A stretch of DNA of 64,000 bases from NCBI GenBank assembly GCA_902800715.1, contig CADCFN010000003.1:62001-126000 (forward strand), given 5' to 3'. The notes below the pieces were generated by a model. The model did not search any database and was not told the DNA's origin. It saw nothing but the letters and a program-made list of their open reading frames with translations. Of this stretch, positions 49,540 through 57,463 are shown in pieces (the stretch's first letter is position 1; the number at the start of each line of letters is the position of its first letter). Position numbers and translations under genes: made by a program. Source of the DNA: an uncultured Bacteroidales bacterium (lineage in GTDB: Bacteria; Bacteroidota; Bacteroidia; Bacteroidales; Muribaculaceae).

Positions 49540-50868
49540 TCAATTGCCTGTAAGCAGCATGTCAATCAGCAATGTCACATCACCGATAGTCACTTGGCCA
49601 TCCTGGGTGCAGTCGGCTGCCTCAGGGCTGAAAGAATCAGATTCTTCCATATCACCGCTCAACAGGTGGTCAATCAGTACCGTCACGTCGCCGATGTTCA
49701 CAAGACCGTCACGGTCCACGTCACCCAGCGTATACTGACCGGGAACGACAAACGACTGGCCATTGGTCCACACCAGCTTGTTGTTGCTCCAGCCGGGCCA
49801 AGTACTATTGTGGTCCCAAGGAGTCGTCATGCCCCAAGTAATTGCCTGACGGGTTGCCTCGCCCACATTGCCGTCGGTCACTGAACCCGACGTTGCAGTG
49901 GCATTATACCACATGCCATCACCATTGGGAGCGCTAGCATCTTCGATATCACACAACGGCTGGCCAGGATAGCTCATCGAGCCGCCCTCACCCAGCACCA
50001 TGTAGCACTTGGGACCGCCCAAGCCATACAGGTTCATCACATAGACCGTGTCATTGCTCTGATACATGTGAACTGCATTCTGGCATACCACGCCATCCGA
50101 CTCGCGGGTGTACTCATGCACGCCATTGGCCATCATCAGCCAGGTATCACGATACAACGGGGTTATCGAATGCGTCTCATCAGTGAACTCGGTCGGCTCG
50201 CCATTCTTCGGCGTGATAGTCGTCTTCTTCACAGTTTCCACATAGATGGCAAAGCCATCAGTAATGTGGATCGAACCGTCTTGCTTGATTTCTCCGGTCA
50301 CGTCAGCCAGTTCACCATAGTTCACCAGCCAGTCCTCATTGACGATATAATAATAGACTGTGCTGTCGATGGTCGTCGTCATCGGACCACTGGTGACTGT
50401 CATCGTGCCGCTGGTAGTTCCAAAAGGCTCATCACCCACCTCCAGCGTCACAGTGTTGGTATTATAATCCACCTTCAACGGCTGGGCCACATCAAGCACC
50501 AGACCGTTTTGCAGAATCAAATAACCCGTCTTGTCACCAGCCACCACATTAGTCAACCAGCCACCAACATAGAAAGGATCGGCTGCATTGACCTCGACTT
50601 CGCCTGTGGATAACTCATTCCAGTCATACTCATGAAGGAGGCAAATTCGCTCTCCCAACATGGCACTGGGACCGATGCCCAAGCTGGCACTGCCACTCTT
50701 GGCGACAGGACGGACTGCCATACCGGCTGCCGATGACATGGCAGCTGAATTCTCATGATGTCCCATCACTCGAGTAGCCTTGACAACATCCGTTCGATTC
50801 ATCTGAGGCGCGCCTGCCATCGCAGTCAAACATGCACTAACACATAACAGTGCTAAAATCTTCTTCAT
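49540..50868 (-). CDS. Secreted protein with C-terminal dockerin-like pair
   Basis: 442 aa with a signal peptide (ALLCVSACLTAMAGA, near residue 19). Residues about 60-370 are an unassigned beta-rich domain that also occurs in the next protein (GVHEYTRESDGVV, HMYQSNDTVYVMNLYG). The C-terminus holds two EF-hand-like dockerin loops: D-V-D-R-D-G-L-V-N-I-G-D and D-C-T-Q-D-G-Q-V-T-I-G-D, each followed by a hydrophobic helix (VTVLIDHLL, VTLLIDMLL). Ca2+ ligands at loop positions 1, 3, 5 and 12 are kept except Thr at 3 in the second. No cohesin is seen in the window, so the partner is unknown. Confidence 0.85.
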   Translation of the reverse strand: MKKILALLCVSACLTAMAGAPQMNRTDVVKATRVMGHHENSAAMSSAAGMAVRPVAKSGSASLGIGPSAMLGERICLLHEYDWNELSTGEVEVNAADPFYVGGWLTNVVAGDKTGYLILQNGLVLDVAQPLKVDYNTNTVTLEVGDEPFGTTSGTMTVTSGPMTTTIDSTVYYYIVNEDWLVNYGELADVTGEIKQDGSIHITDGFAIYVETVKKTTITPKNGEPTEFTDETHSITPLYRDTWLMMANGVHEYTRESDGVVCQNAVHMYQSNDTVYVMNLYGLGGPKCYMVLGEGGSMSYPGQPLCDIEDASAPNGDGMWYNATATSGSVTDGNVGEATRQAITWGMTTPWDHNSTWPGWSNNKLVWTNGQSFVVPGQYTLGDVDRDGLVNIGDVTVLIDHLLSGDMEESDSFSPEAADCTQDGQVTIGDVTLLIDMLLTGN

Positions 50869-50999
50869 ATATTATACTTTTAGTTTGTTGATAAAAATTT
50901 CTGCGGCAAGACAGCTGGATAACCGACAATCTTCTGATTCAAAGTGCCACCACCAAACTCGGTGCCACTCAGCAGTATCCTCGCTGTTGTTACAACTTG

Positions 51000-51029
51000 C
51001 AAAGATATATAAAATCAACGCAACTCAAA
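51000..51029 (-). promoter_or_regulatory. Promoter of the 442-aa dockerin-like protein gene
   Basis: TTTG (51026-51029), 18 nt, TATCTTTG (51000-51007) on the minus strand; leader about 125 nt. Confidence 0.6.
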
Positions 51030-51061
51030 CGAATTATCCTTCTAAAAATACTTAATCCACT

Positions 51062-51095
51062 AAAAAAGTGCAGGACTCCATCTGGAATCCTGCAC
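51062..51095 (-). terminator. Terminator of the 463-aa dockerin-like protein gene
   Basis: GTGCAGGA-C-TCCA and TGGA-A-TCCTGCAC (51068-51095) form a long stem. On the minus strand CACTTTTTTAG follows; on the plus strand CTGTTTTTG makes it partly bidirectional. Confidence 0.85.
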
Positions 51096-51148
51096 CTGTT
51101 TTTGCTAGATGTAGAATAAGAATTCTTACATCAACTCAATGCTCTGGA

Positions 51149-52540
51149 TTAGCCCAGCATCATATCGAGCAGAGCGGTAAGGTCATCGAGGTCAATCGAA
51201 CCATCCTGATTTACATCAGCACCAGTTGAGCTGAATTCGTCGCTGTCATCGAAGTCGTCACTCAGCATGTGGTCGAGCAGAGTGGTGAGGTCATCGAGGT
51301 CAATTGCACCATCGTTGTTTACATCACCAGGCTCAGCATCGCCACCACCAGGAATCTCGAACTTGCCACCATTGATCCAGGTCAGAACATTGTTGTTGTA
51401 ACCATAGAACAAGTGATAACCGTTGCTGGGAGCAGCGTAGTCCCAAGTGATCTTCTCGGGAGTAACATCACCCTCGAAGCCCCAGATTAACTCGTCAATG
51501 TAGCCATCCTCGGTTTCAGTATAGCCACCAATTGCATAGCACATGCCGAGACCGCCCTGGATCCAGCTGTCGTCAATGTCCCAAACGGGGTTCTCCAGAT
51601 ATACAGTGCCTTCCTCGCTAGTTTCGGCAACGCAGTTGTAGTGCATCTTGGCATCGCTGTCAATGGTCATAACGACATTGGGCATACCATAGTTCCACAT
51701 GTTACCAACATAGAGAGAGTCAGCGTTCTGATACATGAAGACGTATGACTCATCAGCAGCACCATTCTGCTCACGGTTGTAGTTCAGGATACCATTAGCA
51801 GCGAGAATCTCAGTGCCAACGAATACGGTTGCATTGACAACAGTGTCGGTACCAGTCAGACGACCGTTCAGATACTTCTTGATGATGTCCTCACGATAGT
51901 AAACATAGTTGTCATCAAAGATGATTGAGCCATCCTCATACAGGGTACCCATGCAATCATTCTGCTCATTGTTCATGAAGTAATCCTCAGAGAAGAGGGC
52001 GTGCCAACGGATGGTGTCATTACCGGTACGGCCACTGTGCTTTACAGTGTCGTCACGCAGCAGCAGACCCCAAGTCAGAGCAACTTCGCCAGTCTCGTAA
52101 TCAATAGTGGTGGGCAGATAATAGGTGCTACCTTCTTCATCCCAATAGTAACCTGCGAAGTAAAGGGTTCCATCCTCGTCAATCTCAGGATACCAATAAG
52201 CACCCGAACCAGCAAAGAACGGATCTTCCTCTACATAGTTACCGTCCTGGTCATAGCCAGCAGCATACAAGAAGCAAACATAAGGCTTAGAAATAATGTC
52301 TTCACCAGTGATGCGGCGAGGAGCACGCTTGTTCACCAAGTTGGTGTTAGCCTTTACAACGGCTTTCTTTGCGCCTTCCATGAAGCTCTTGCTAACGCCA
52401 GCGGTCATGTGGTTGCTGAGCGTGTTAGCCTTCATTACCATCTGGCCCTTGTTCTGGCTCAGGTCAGTCTTGTTCACCTGGGGTGCAGCCATAGCAGTAA
52501 GACCTGCACACACAAACAAAAGTGCTAAAAATTTCTTCAT
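51149..52540 (-). CDS. Secreted protein with C-terminal dockerin-like pair (paralogue)
   Basis: 463 aa, signal peptide ending near LTAMA (residue 18). It is a paralogue of the 442-aa protein: same N-terminal APQVNKTDLSQN-like motif, same beta-rich middle (YREDIIKKYL, ADSLYVGNMWNYGMPNVV), and a C-terminal pair of loops D-V-N-N-D-G-A-I-D-L-D-D and D-V-N-Q-D-G-S-I-D-L-D-D, both with full Ca2+ ligand sets, followed by LTTLLDHML and LTALLDMML. Codon use is biased to GCT, GGT and GTT, suggesting higher expression than its sister. It lies upstream of the sister gene on the same strand, but each has its own promoter and terminator. Confidence 0.87.
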   Translation of the reverse strand: MKKFLALLFVCAGLTAMAAPQVNKTDLSQNKGQMVMKANTLSNHMTAGVSKSFMEGAKKAVVKANTNLVNKRAPRRITGEDIISKPYVCFLYAAGYDQDGNYVEEDPFFAGSGAYWYPEIDEDGTLYFAGYYWDEEGSTYYLPTTIDYETGEVALTWGLLLRDDTVKHSGRTGNDTIRWHALFSEDYFMNNEQNDCMGTLYEDGSIIFDDNYVYYREDIIKKYLNGRLTGTDTVVNATVFVGTEILAANGILNYNREQNGAADESYVFMYQNADSLYVGNMWNYGMPNVVMTIDSDAKMHYNCVAETSEEGTVYLENPVWDIDDSWIQGGLGMCYAIGGYTETEDGYIDELIWGFEGDVTPEKITWDYAAPSNGYHLFYGYNNNVLTWINGGKFEIPGGGDAEPGDVNNDGAIDLDDLTTLLDHMLSDDFDDSDEFSSTGADVNQDGSIDLDDLTALLDMMLG

Positions 52541-52671
52541 AAATCTGTTAATTGAACTTTTTTTAAATTATTAATGATGTTAATAAAAAAATTGAGTGTC
52601 TATAAACATAGGTTTTCTTTCTAAAACCCGAACACTGAAAAATTCCAATATCGAGTTTTAAAAAGATGGCA

Positions 52672-52702
52672 CAAATTTATATCTAATAAATGAATAACGC
52701 AA
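52672..52702 (-). promoter_or_regulatory. Promoter of the 463-aa dockerin-like protein gene
   Basis: TTG (52700-52702), 20 nt, TAAATTTG (52672-52679) on the minus strand; AT-rich leader of about 125 nt. The rest of the gap to 52877 shows nothing. Confidence 0.6.
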
Positions 52703-52877
52703 CTTTTTTTCATGATTTTTATGCTCACAATGTCTTTTTCATTAAAAAATGCTTTTACCTCTGTCACAATGCAAATTATGCTCCCCGCTATTAATTACCC
52801 GACACAGACACGTCTATAGCCAAAGATGCTCCCTCCTATCTACAGGAGAGAGCATCAGTAACAGTATTATCAATTAT

Positions 52878-53432
52878 TTAAAAATCCTGCAACATGCCGG
52901 AGGCAACCTCAGCGGCCTTCTCACGCCCCAGACTCTCGGCCACGATTGTCAAGGCAAACGGTGCAGCCGACGCGGGGCCGTTTCCTGTCACCACATTGCC
53001 ATCGACGGCAACACGCGTATCCCCCCAGTTCACCTCTCCTTCAGGATTCTCCATGCCTGGATAGCACACGGCCTGACGATGGCTGAGGATACCCAGCGGT
53101 GCCAACACCAATGATGGCGAAGCACAAATCGCAGCAACCTTGCCGCCACGTTTGTTCTGGGCCAAGAGTGCATCACACAACGGCTCACAAGCTACCAAAT
53201 TGGGGGCACCAGGCACTCCGCCAGGCAACACCAGCCACTCAGCATCACTGTAGTCGTTGTCTTCAAACAGGCTGTCGGCTACTACCGTCACCCCATGAGC
53301 TCCAGTTACTTCCAAGACAGGATTAATCGACACCGTCACCACGGGCATCCCTGCGCGACGCATAACATCTACACATGTCAAAGCCTCGACTTCCTCAAAG
53401 CCATCGGCAAAAAATACATAACTTACCTTCAT
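52878..53432 (-). CDS. DJ-1/PfpI family protein (YajL-like)
   Basis: 184 aa. Characteristic DJ-1 motifs: VFFADGFEEVEALTCVDVMRRAG (residues 6-28, with the conserved Glu), LVLPGGVPGAPNL and the nucleophile elbow AAICASPSLVLAPLG with Cys near residue 105. DJ-1/YajL proteins respond to oxidative stress and remove methylglyoxal-type damage as glyoxalase III or deglycase; which applies is not decided by sequence. It is monocistronic between the dockerin gene and tRNA-Val. Confidence 0.93.
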   Translation of the reverse strand: MKVSYVFFADGFEEVEALTCVDVMRRAGMPVVTVSINPVLEVTGAHGVTVVADSLFEDNDYSDAEWLVLPGGVPGAPNLVACEPLCDALLAQNKRGGKVAAICASPSLVLAPLGILSHRQAVCYPGMENPEGEVNWGDTRVAVDGNVVTGNGPASAAPFALTIVAESLGREKAAEVASGMLQDF

Positions 53433-53680
53433 GATTACAATACCATCACATTTTATATATTAAACTTGTTAATTCTCCTCTCTCAATACGCTCAGTTTTC
53501 GCTTGAGAAAACCCAGCCAGTTCCTAATAACCTACCAACGTAGAAAAATCAGCTGGATGCATCCAGACTAAAAAACAGCAAGTCCAGCCCACGAAATTAC
53601 CATTTTTCCTCGAAAAAACGGCCCAAAAACCCATTTTTCTCGAAAAAAATCACTTTTTTTGAAAAAAATGTCCGATTTTT

Positions 53681-53711
53681 TTTGGTGGTTTCAAAAATAG
53701 CAGTACCTTTG
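53681..53711 (+). promoter_or_regulatory. Promoter of tRNA-Val
   Basis: TTTG (53681-53684), 19 nt, TACCTTTG (53704-53711), a near-consensus promoter 20 nt before the mature tRNA. The preceding stretch 53433-53680 holds no gene. Confidence 0.75.
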
Positions 53712-53730
53712 CATCGCTTTTGACAGCAAC

Positions 53731-53808
53731 GGGCAGTTAGCGCAGTTGGTTCAGAGCATCTGCCTTACAAGCAGAGGGTCGGGGGTTCGAATCCCTCACT
53801 GCCCACCA
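53731..53808 (+). tRNA. tRNA-Val (TAC)
   Basis: The 7-bp acceptor stem GGGCAGT/ACTGCCC, D-arm, anticodon arm TCTGC-CTTACAA-GCAGA with anticodon TAC at 53766-53768, T-arm GGGGG-TTCGAAT-CCCTC and an encoded CCA are all present. It reads GUA and, by wobble, other Val codons. It is transcribed alone, with a terminator just behind. Confidence 0.97.
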
Positions 53809-53816
53809 ACAAGGGT

Positions 53817-53847
53817 CCAGCATCTAGGTGCTGGGCTTATTTTTTTG
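53817..53847 (+). terminator. Terminator of tRNA-Val
   Basis: CCAGCA-TCTAGG-TGCTGG (53817-53834) followed by GCTTATTTTTTTG. Confidence 0.85.
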
Positions 53848-53934
53848 TCAAAAAACCAGAAAATCCCTTAAACCTGCCCCACGATTGAAAAATAATGTGT
53901 AGTTTTGGGGTTTGAAATTATTTAAGACATCACA

Positions 53935-54522
53935 ATGAGCAAGAAAATCCTTATCGTTTTCCTGTTGATCGCCATGGCTCTGCCTGCTGCGGCTCAGTTC
54001 CACATGGGCGTGCGCGGTGGCATCACATTGAATAAGATGCGCTTCGACCGCGACATCATTAATAGTGATAACCGCATGGGCTATACCGCAGGACTCGTCT
54101 TCGACTTGGGCATTCCTGTCGTTGGTCTGGGCATTGAGGCAAGCCTCATGTACACACGTCGCAACAATCGCCTCACCGACCACGAGCACGTGTTCAAGCG
54201 CCACTATTTTGAGATACCCCTGTATGCCCGCTATCGCCTGGAACTGCCCTCCGTGAGCAGGGTTTTCGCGCCTTACATATTCACGGGACCAAGTTTCGCC
54301 ATCCTGTTCGACAACAGTTCCAGCGACCTCTACTCCAACCGCAAGACCTACATCTCATGGGATGCGGGACTCGGTATGGACTTATTCCAGCATGTGAGAA
54401 TCTCGGCATCTTACGGTCTGGGCATTACCAAGGCGCTGAAATATGTGAACAAGGAATATGAGGGCAGCACTGTCAACGGCAAGGATAAGTTCTGGACATT
54501 GAGCGCCGCCTATCTGTTCTAA
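53935..54522 (+). CDS. Porin-like outer-membrane beta-barrel protein (PorT-like type)
   Basis: 195 aa, signal peptide cleaved near AAAQ (residue 20). The barrel has eight or more strands, beginning FHMGVRGGITLNKM and ending with an aromatic C-terminus (LSAAYLF), as outer-membrane proteins do. It belongs to the OMP_b-brl_2/PorT-like family found in many copies in Bacteroidetes. A second copy follows after 66 nt. No ligand or secretion-system role can be assigned, since PorT of T9SS is only one member of the family. Confidence 0.85.
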   Translation: MSKKILIVFLLIAMALPAAAQFHMGVRGGITLNKMRFDRDIINSDNRMGYTAGLVFDLGIPVVGLGIEASLMYTRRNNRLTDHEHVFKRHYFEIPLYARYRLELPSVSRVFAPYIFTGPSFAILFDNSSSDLYSNRKTYISWDAGLGMDLFQHVRISASYGLGITKALKYVNKEYEGSTVNGKDKFWTLSAAYLF

Positions 54523-54588
54523 CACGGCAAACCGACTCAAGACTCGATAGTCATCTACCAAAGAAACAAAACAAACACAACGCATAAC

Positions 54589-55212
54589 ATGAAAAAAAAT
54601 GCTTTACTTTTCGCCGCCATTATGATTACATCGGCTGCAGCAATGGCACAGACCACTTCACGCTGGGGTATCACGGCTGGCGCTAATATGAATAACGTAC
54701 ACTTCAAGCAACAGGACATCGTGCCAAGCAAAAAGGCATGGGGACCACAATTTGGTCTTACAGGTGAGATGAACTTCAACGGCATCGGATTTGGTGTCGA
54801 TGGAGGCCTGCTTTACACCCTCAAGCAGGGCAAGGTCAATTATGGCGACCGCACCATGTGGGCCGCAGTGGGTGCCGGCAACGAGACCATATCGATGCAC
54901 TTTCTCGATGTCCCCATACACCTCAAATTCAAATACAATCGCTTGAACGGCTTAGAGACAACCTTCATGCCCCTGGTTTATGTCGGACCACAGTTTTCCT
55001 TCCTCGTGGGAGCCAACCACCGCGAACTCAACACCTACCCGCCCGTACACGTTTACCTGGACATGGGATTGGGCTTTGAACTGAAGGAACGCGTTCAAAT
55101 CAGGGCTGGCTACAACTTCTCAATCGGCCAGTCATTCCACACCAAGCTGCTCGACGAAAACTTCGCCAAAAACCGCACCTGGTACGCCAATGTCACCTGG
55201 TTCTTCAAGTAA
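54589..55212 (+). CDS. Porin-like outer-membrane beta-barrel protein (paralogue)
   Basis: 207 aa with a signal peptide (cleavage after AMAQ, near residue 22). Strands TSRWGITAGANMNNVHF, GFGVDGGLLYTLKQGK, VYVGPQFSFLVGAN, YLDMGLGFELKER and YANVTWFFK give an eight-stranded barrel ending in Phe-Lys. It is a paralogue of the previous gene, probably in one transcription unit with it and perhaps with apbE 56 nt later. Function unknown. Confidence 0.85.
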   Translation: MKKNALLFAAIMITSAAAMAQTTSRWGITAGANMNNVHFKQQDIVPSKKAWGPQFGLTGEMNFNGIGFGVDGGLLYTLKQGKVNYGDRTMWAAVGAGNETISMHFLDVPIHLKFKYNRLNGLETTFMPLVYVGPQFSFLVGANHRELNTYPPVHVYLDMGLGFELKERVQIRAGYNFSIGQSFHTKLLDENFAKNRTWYANVTWFFK

Positions 55213-55268
55213 ACCCTAAGTCTTACTTGTCATTTGTGCCGTAATTCCGGTCTCGGCTTGTTCAAAGT

Positions 55269-56279
55269 ATGAAAAAAAGTCGCTATTTCGCCATATTACT
55301 TGCCCTCGTTATTGCCATCGTGATGATGTTTGTTTCTCGCGACCGCAAGCGTTTTTTCTCACACGAGGGTGTGGTATGGACCACTGAATACCACATCACC
55401 TACGAGGCATCCCGTGACCTGAACGACAGCATCCAGCTCATACTTGGCAATTTGGACATGAGCGTGTCACCCTACAACAGAGCATCGCTCATTTCGGCCA
55501 TCAACGAGAACAAGACTACACGAACCGACGGCTTTATCCAACTTCTTCTCAACGCATCACGCATCATCAACCAGGAGAGTGGCGGCGCCTACGACCCGAC
55601 CGTAATGCCATTGGTCAACGCTTGGGGATTCGGTTACAAAAACGGCAAAATGCCCACACGCGCCCAGATTGACAGCATCCTTACGTTCATCGGCATGGAC
55701 AAGGTGATGCTTAATAGTGACACCCTCACGAAGAGCGACCCGCGCGTCATGCTCGACTTCTCTTCTATCGCCAAAGGGATGGCATGTGACGAAATCGGAC
55801 GCATGCTGGTACGCAACGGCGCCCGCAATTGGCTTGTTGAAATCGGTGGCGAAGTAATGGCAAGCGGCGTAAATAAGCGCGGAACGCCATGGCAGGTATC
55901 AGTCGACATGCCCATCGAAGAACAAACATCAGCCACTCACGAGAGCGCAATGACGCTTACCCTGGACAGTGGCGCAGTAGCCACCAGCGGCAATTACCGC
56001 AAATGGCGTGAAGAGGGCGGCGGCAAACTGTCACACATCATCGACCCGCGCACTGGCGATTGCCACACCGGGACACTGCTGAGCGTCACCGTTATTGCAA
56101 ACGACTGTATGACAGCCGACGCCTGGGCGACAGCCTGTATGGTGATGGGAGAAAACGAAGTGAAAAAAGTCATGCAAAAACGCAAAGACTTAGGCGTGAT
56201 GACCATCAGCGCCGATACTACCAGCGGCAGCCTCATCGTCTGGAGCAACGCCCCCTTTGCCGAGAAAGTCAATCGGTAA
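55269..56279 (+). CDS. apbE: FAD:protein FMN transferase (ApbE)
   Basis: 336 aa. An N-terminal membrane anchor (residues about 7-24) places it on the periplasmic side. ApbE landmarks: NLDMSVSPYNRASLISAIN, GGAYDPTVMPLVNAWGF, LDFSSIAKGMACDEIG (FAD contact), LVEIGGEVMASG, SGNYRKW and SHIIDPRTG. The enzyme attaches FMN to Thr in target proteins such as NqrB/RnfG, using FAD and Mg2+. It is a fitting partner for the flavoprotein-rich gene content, though the Rnf/Nqr genes are not in this window. It is convergent with glpR. Confidence 0.95.
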   Translation: MKKSRYFAILLALVIAIVMMFVSRDRKRFFSHEGVVWTTEYHITYEASRDLNDSIQLILGNLDMSVSPYNRASLISAINENKTTRTDGFIQLLLNASRIINQESGGAYDPTVMPLVNAWGFGYKNGKMPTRAQIDSILTFIGMDKVMLNSDTLTKSDPRVMLDFSSIAKGMACDEIGRMLVRNGARNWLVEIGGEVMASGVNKRGTPWQVSVDMPIEEQTSATHESAMTLTLDSGAVATSGNYRKWREEGGGKLSHIIDPRTGDCHTGTLLSVTVIANDCMTADAWATACMVMGENEVKKVMQKRKDLGVMTISADTTSGSLIVWSNAPFAEKVNR

Positions 56280-56314
56280 ACACACGCCCCAAAGGGCCCA
56301 AAACATCTAGGCCA

Positions 56315-57091
56315 TCAGAGCATCGCATCTCCAGCGATAATCAGCTCGATGCCCAAATCCTCCAACTTCTTGATAACCTTGGGTGAGACGCCTGCGTCCG
56401 TAATGATGATATCCACAGCATCGATATCAGCAATTTTGGCAAAACCTCTGCGTCCGAACTTGCTGCTGTCAGCCAGAACTATGGTCTTTTGGGCAGCAGC
56501 CATCATCTTTTGATTGAGCGTCGCTTCACGGATTTCGGTCGTGGTTATTCCGTAGTCCACATCTATACCATCCACTCCCAGATACAATTTGCTGAATGAG
56601 CACTGATCCAAGATGCGTGAAGCGTACTCACCAACCACCGACAGACTACTGTGACGCAACATGCCACCCAACTGGTAGATATCGATGTTCTCGTGCTGGG
56701 ATAAAATGTTGCTCACCGGCAGCGAAGCTGAAACAACCGTCAACTTATGGATAGGCACGATGTCGCGCGCCAACGCATGAACCGTCGTCCCCGAGGCAAT
56801 GCATATACTGTCATTGCGCGTAATCAATCGAGCAGCCTCACGACCGATGGCGTGTTTCTCGTCGGTTGCCAGTTTCTCTTTCTCGTTCACCGAACGATTG
56901 TTGATGTAAGGATTGACCAGCACCGCCTTGCCATGGCTACGGTACAATTTGTCACTCTTCTCCAGTTCGGTAAGGTCCTTGCGAACCGTCACCGCGCTCA
57001 CGTTGAGCATGGATACCAAATCTGAAACCAGCACCGAACCATGCTTGATCAGCGCCTCCATAATTATCTCGTGACGTTCTTCCTTGGTCAT
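56315..57091 (-). CDS. glpR: DeoR/GlpR-family transcriptional repressor
   Basis: 258 aa from ATG 57091 (MTKEERHE); ATG 57118 is in frame but lies only a few bases from the predicted transcription start. The N-terminal DeoR winged helix is VLVSDLVSMLNVSAVTVRKDLTELEKSDKLYRSHG. The C-terminal ISOCOT-like sugar-phosphate sensor has ASGTTVHALA, LGGMLRHSSLSVVGEYAS, FLYGVDGID-like YLGVDGIDVDYGITTTE and VLADSSKFG. GlpR proteins bind glycerol-3-phosphate and release DNA. It is divergent from glpA, and CGAAA boxes lie between. Confidence 0.92.
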   Translation of the reverse strand: MTKEERHEIIMEALIKHGSVLVSDLVSMLNVSAVTVRKDLTELEKSDKLYRSHGKAVLVNPYINNRSVNEKEKLATDEKHAIGREAARLITRNDSICIASGTTVHALARDIVPIHKLTVVSASLPVSNILSQHENIDIYQLGGMLRHSSLSVVGEYASRILDQCSFSKLYLGVDGIDVDYGITTTEIREATLNQKMMAAAQKTIVLADSSKFGRRGFAKIADIDAVDIIITDAGVSPKVIKKLEDLGIELIIAGDAML

Positions 57092-57128
57092 GACAAATCG
57101 ATAGCTATTGTTTTTCATTTTGATGCGG

Positions 57129-57159
57129 CAAAAGTAAATAAAAGACAAATACGTTCCAA
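57129..57159 (-). promoter_or_regulatory. Promoter of glpR
   Basis: TTG (57157-57159), 20 nt, TACTTTTG (57129-57136) on the minus strand; transcription would start near 57122. Confidence 0.55.
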
Positions 57160-57190
57160 GAAAAACAAGAAAAATCTTTCGAGAAAAAAA

Positions 57191-57277
57191 CAAAACGAAA
57201 AGAAAAACAAACACATTTCACCTAAAAATACTTTCTAATTTATTTTGAAACGAAACAAATTAAAAATCAAACGAAAC
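57191..57277 (+). promoter_or_regulatory. Candidate GlpR operator region (three CGAAA boxes)
   Basis: CAAAACGAAA (57191-57200), GAAACGAAAC (57247-57256) and CAAACGAAAC (57268-57277). The last two boxes are spaced 21 bp, about two helical turns. DeoR-family repressors often bind CGAAA/TTTCG-type direct repeats; binding by this GlpR is inferred. Confidence 0.45.
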
Positions 57278-57382
57278 CACCAAAAACAACAATCGATATA
57301 TGGGAGATTTTATTTAAATAACTATTTAACAACGATTTAAATTAAGTTATCAAATGCCATATCAAAAATAAATACGAAATTA

Positions 57383-57414
57383 TTTGGTCAGTCCAAAATA
57401 CTATTGTATCTTTG
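57383..57414 (+). promoter_or_regulatory. Promoter of the glp operon
   Basis: TTTG (57383-57386), 20 nt, TATCTTTG (57407-57414), an almost ideal match; leader of about 45 nt to glpA. Confidence 0.75.
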
Positions 57415-57463
57415 CACCGAAACTAATTCATCAATTGGTTTTGCTACCTTAAAAACAATATTT

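Noticed and set aside
53935-55212. Assigning the two small barrels as T9SS PorT
   Set aside because: The fold family is large and the proteins have no feature that singles out PorT; only the family is claimed.
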